DNA from: an uncultured Pseudomonadota bacterium
GTDB taxonomy: Bacteria > Pseudomonadota > Alphaproteobacteria > RUG11792
Assembly: GCA_902773285.1 (NCBI GenBank)
Contig: CACYDS010000091.1
Location: 1-14,603, forward strand
Length of the DNA stretch: 14,603 nucleotides
Reading direction: 5' to 3'
Below, piece after piece: positions 12,751 to 14,603 of the stretch. Within the stretch, counting starts at the first letter, position 1; the number at the start of each line of letters is the position of its first letter. The notes beneath the pieces were generated by a model. The model was given only the letters and a program-made list of their open reading frames with translations. It did not search any database and had not been told where the DNA came from. The translations under genes and the position numbers were made by a program.

Positions 12751-14013
12751 GTGGTGCGAAAAAATCTAAACAGAAATTTCGCAATCGTATCTTATATGTT
12801 TTTTAGCTCATTATTAAGCGGTTTAGTGCTTGTCGGAATAGGTTCTAGTTTCTCGCTTATGTTATCAGAAAATGGAATTGATGTTTCATCTATAGCTCAT
12901 ATACTGCTTGCCACTATTCCATACAGTTGGAAATTTGCAATATCACCTTTTATTAAAAATTTGATACTGCGATACAAAGGGGCAAAATACAACGTGATAA
13001 AGGTTATTGCATATATAACTCAAGTGCTAATATTTTTGGGATTTTCTTCACTAGGGTTTTGGAACGATAAAAAAAATCTATTACTGGGGGCTTTTATCAT
13101 TTTTTGCATAGTACTAGCTGTGTCGATTCACGACATACTGCGAGCCCATATGAAATTGATTTTTTTTCAGGAGAAGGATTTTGGTTTTGTGTCCGCAGTA
13201 GAAAATACCGGTTTTAGACTAGGAATGTTTATATCTGGAGCATGCATTGTATATATAGCAAACTACGCTGGGTGGCGCATAGCCTTCATGGTTCCTGCAT
13301 TTGCAGTCTGGCTGGTGACAATTGCTACTTTATTTGCAAAATTTAAGCAAAAAGAGGAGGGAGATTGCACAGATGATCCTAACCATTTTTTAAAAAACTA
13401 TCTAAAGGTTGGATACATTTTTTTTAAAAGATACGGCTTAATCGCGCTGCTTTGTATCATAATTTCGTTCAAGGTGACCGATAGTACAATAAATGGATTG
13501 AAGCCCATGTTTATCCATTCTTTAGGAGTTAATCGCGTAGCATATGCAAATATGGTGCATTTGTATGGTTTGATAACGATGACCATAGCAGGAATAGTTG
13601 CCGGTATTGCTCTTGGTAAAATCGGGCTTACCATCTGTATAAGATATACATTTCTGGCTCAAGCAATAGTTTCTTTGATCTTTATATACCTTGTTGCCTG
13701 TCACGACAATGTAATGACTATTACGATTTTAGTAAACATCGCGACATTTGTGTTTGGATTTTGTGGCGTAGTTTTTAGAACGTTTATCGCTAGTATATCG
13801 GACAGAGACGTTAACATATATACAATATTTTTATCAATTGGTTCACTGGCCAGAATTTGCTCATATAGTCTTGCTGGGCTTGTTATGGAAATATATTCCT
13901 GGCAAACATTATTTGCTTTGTGCTTAATTTCAAACATTCCTGGGTACTTTTTTATACCTCGATTCCTAAAGACAGCAATATCTCAAACAAAAATAGCAAA
14001 CAAGAAAATTTAA
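12751..14013 (+). CDS. AmpG-family muropeptide MFS transporter
   Basis: 420 residues, strongly hydrophobic, with about 12 membrane helices. AmpG proteins import anhydro-muropeptides from the periplasm for cell-wall recycling. Family marks are the IPYSWKFAISPFIKN segment after helix 2, the HDILRAHMK stretch where AmpG has QDxxxDAYR, NTGFRLGMFISGA, and GWRIAFM. The GTG start directly follows the ftsA TAG; GAGGG eight bases upstream serves it. It lacks the two extra C-terminal helices of E. coli AmpG (491 residues), as do many alphaproteobacterial versions. Intracellular alphaproteobacteria often have several AmpG-like paralogues with possibly different substrates, so the substrate is inferred. 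Coupling to ftsA hints at co-expression of division and wall recycling. Confidence 0.85.
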   Translation: MVRKNLNRNFAIVSYMFFSSLLSGLVLVGIGSSFSLMLSENGIDVSSIAHILLATIPYSWKFAISPFIKNLILRYKGAKYNVIKVIAYITQVLIFLGFSSLGFWNDKKNLLLGAFIIFCIVLAVSIHDILRAHMKLIFFQEKDFGFVSAVENTGFRLGMFISGACIVYIANYAGWRIAFMVPAFAVWLVTIATLFAKFKQKEEGDCTDDPNHFLKNYLKVGYIFFKRYGLIALLCIIISFKVTDSTINGLKPMFIHSLGVNRVAYANMVHLYGLITMTIAGIVAGIALGKIGLTICIRYTFLAQAIVSLIFIYLVACHDNVMTITILVNIATFVFGFCGVVFRTFIASISDRDVNIYTIFLSIGSLARICSYSLAGLVMEIYSWQTLFALCLISNIPGYFFIPRFLKTAISQTKIANKKI

Positions 14014-14049
14014 GGAAATTTTACTTTCATTGGAAAAAAGTGGATTAGA

Positions 14050-14065
14050 TTAACAAAATCTTAAC
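14050..14065 (+). promoter_or_regulatory. CtrA-type box before the exported repeat protein
   Basis: TTAA-CAAAATC-TTAAC (14050-14065) matches TTAA-N7-TTAAC exactly, about 75 bases upstream of the next ATG. The -10 is unclear; TACTTA (14078-14083) is the best candidate. Confidence 0.45.
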
Positions 14066-14138
14066 TATTGGAGAACATACTTAGAGTAAGAAGTCGATTG
14101 GGAAATGCTCCCATTTGTTAGTACGAGAGGTGTTTACT

Positions 14139-14603
14139 ATGAAGAGTAAAAGATTATTGATATTACTTGCTCCGCTTACTTTGGGGGTGAATGCCACAAC
14201 TTTGCCTGAAAGTGTTGCCCCTTCAATATCGGGGCAAGAAGTTATTCCAAATGCTGAATCGCAAGTTCCTCAGACAACCAATGATTTACCATCAGGAGAT
14301 GCGGGAACATCAGAAACGCAAAATGTTGCTTCGCAAAGTGAAGCTGCAGCTGCAGCTACGACAGAAGTTTTACCTACGCAGGTTGCGCAACAATCCGCGG
14401 ATATACCATTGCCAGAGACAGGTAATGAAGCGGATTTGGTTAGTAGAATGTTTGATAAAGGGGATTCGGAGCCAACACAAGTTGGGAGTGATGTATATGA
14501 TCCCGCTACACCTACAGCAGTAGTCCAATCTACGATACCTGAAGCACCTACACCGCCTCCGGCTGTGCCTCAATTAACACCGGAGTCTGCGGCAGTAGTC
14601 CAA
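14139..14603 (+). CDS. Exported Pro/Thr/Ala/Gln-rich repeat protein, C-terminus beyond window
   Basis: I do not recognise the family. ATG 14139 has GAGAGG eight bases upstream and the frame stays open for 155 codons to the window end. A signal peptide MKSKRLLILLAPLTLGVNA is probably cut after residue 19. The mature part is low-complexity, acidic to neutral, rich in Pro, Thr, Ala, Gln, Ser and Val, with no cysteine so far and a short Ala run near residue 70. Such regions are typical of disordered linkers in surface or periplasmic proteins of intracellular alphaproteobacteria; whether a passenger, barrel or peptidoglycan-binding domain follows cannot be seen. The CtrA-type box upstream suggests cell-cycle-linked expression. 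Confidence 0.75.
   Translation, partial: MKSKRLLILLAPLTLGVNATTLPESVAPSISGQEVIPNAESQVPQTTNDLPSGDAGTSETQNVASQSEAAAAATTEVLPTQVAQQSADIPLPETGNEADLVSRMFDKGDSEPTQVGSDVYDPATPTAVVQSTIPEAPTPPPAVPQLTPESAAVVQ
14517..14603 (+). repeat. Start of an in-frame 75-bp (25-residue) repeat
   Basis: GCAGTAGTCCAA occurs at 14517-14528 and 14592-14603, 75 bases apart and in the same frame, encoding AVVQ each time. Between them lies a proline-rich unit (IPEAPTPPPAVPQLTPES). Only one full period is visible before the edge, so repeat number and regularity are unknown. Confidence 0.45.

Noticed and set aside
14005..14022. AAAATTT-AAGG-AAATTTT hairpin at the end of the permease gene as a terminator
   Set aside because: The stem is entirely A-T and overlaps the stop codon; it is unlikely to be stable.

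Overview
The window is AT-rich, bacterial, and uses the standard bacterial code (TGA acts as a stop, for example at the ends of der and of the Fe-S gene). The gene set and order point to an alphaproteobacterium, probably a reduced-genome, host-associated one such as a Holosporales or Rickettsiales relative. The main clues are the yfgM-like/bamB/der run, an AmpG-type permease beside ftsA, two perfect CtrA-type boxes (TTAA-N7-TTAAC) upstream of genes, and a lone HK97-type capsid gene of the kind found in gene transfer agents (GTAs). This placement is inferred from content and was not tested by a search.

Left edge (1-1447). A minus-strand HK97-fold major capsid gene, cut by the window edge, starts 66 bases from a plus-strand tRNA-Val(CAC) that has a good promoter and an encoded CCA. 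About 500 bases without an intact gene follow. They hold a hairpin abutting the tRNA, a 17-bp palindrome and a probable remnant of an Rrf2/IscR-type regulator.

Iron-sulfur operon (1448-3939, plus). The order is iscS, then an ORF carrying an IscU domain joined to an IscA domain, then ruvA, tightly packed. The IscU/IscA join lies at a run of nine A's. A one-base slip there restores an IscU stop codon, and a strong Shine-Dalgarno plus ATG for free-standing IscA follows directly.

Housekeeping operon (7950-4016, minus). The order is yfgM-like TPR membrane protein, bamB, der, rsmD, with every junction overlapping. It links outer-membrane assembly to ribosome assembly and 16S rRNA methylation. Next come a DsbA-family thiol oxidoreductase (plus) and trmL (minus), whose 3' ends overlap by 32 bases.

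DNA uptake and division block (9551-14013, plus). A CtrA-type box precedes dprA-radC. After a gap holding a possible 31-codon ORF come ftsA and an AmpG-family muropeptide permease. The right edge (14139 on) is the start of an exported Pro/Thr/Ala/Gln-rich protein preceded by a second CtrA-type box and entering a 25-residue repeat at the window end.

I see no CRISPR array, insertion sequence or clear new multigene system. The most rewarding spots are the IscU/IscA junction, the capsid gene lacking its delta domain, the decayed regulator upstream of iscS, and the two CtrA-type boxes.
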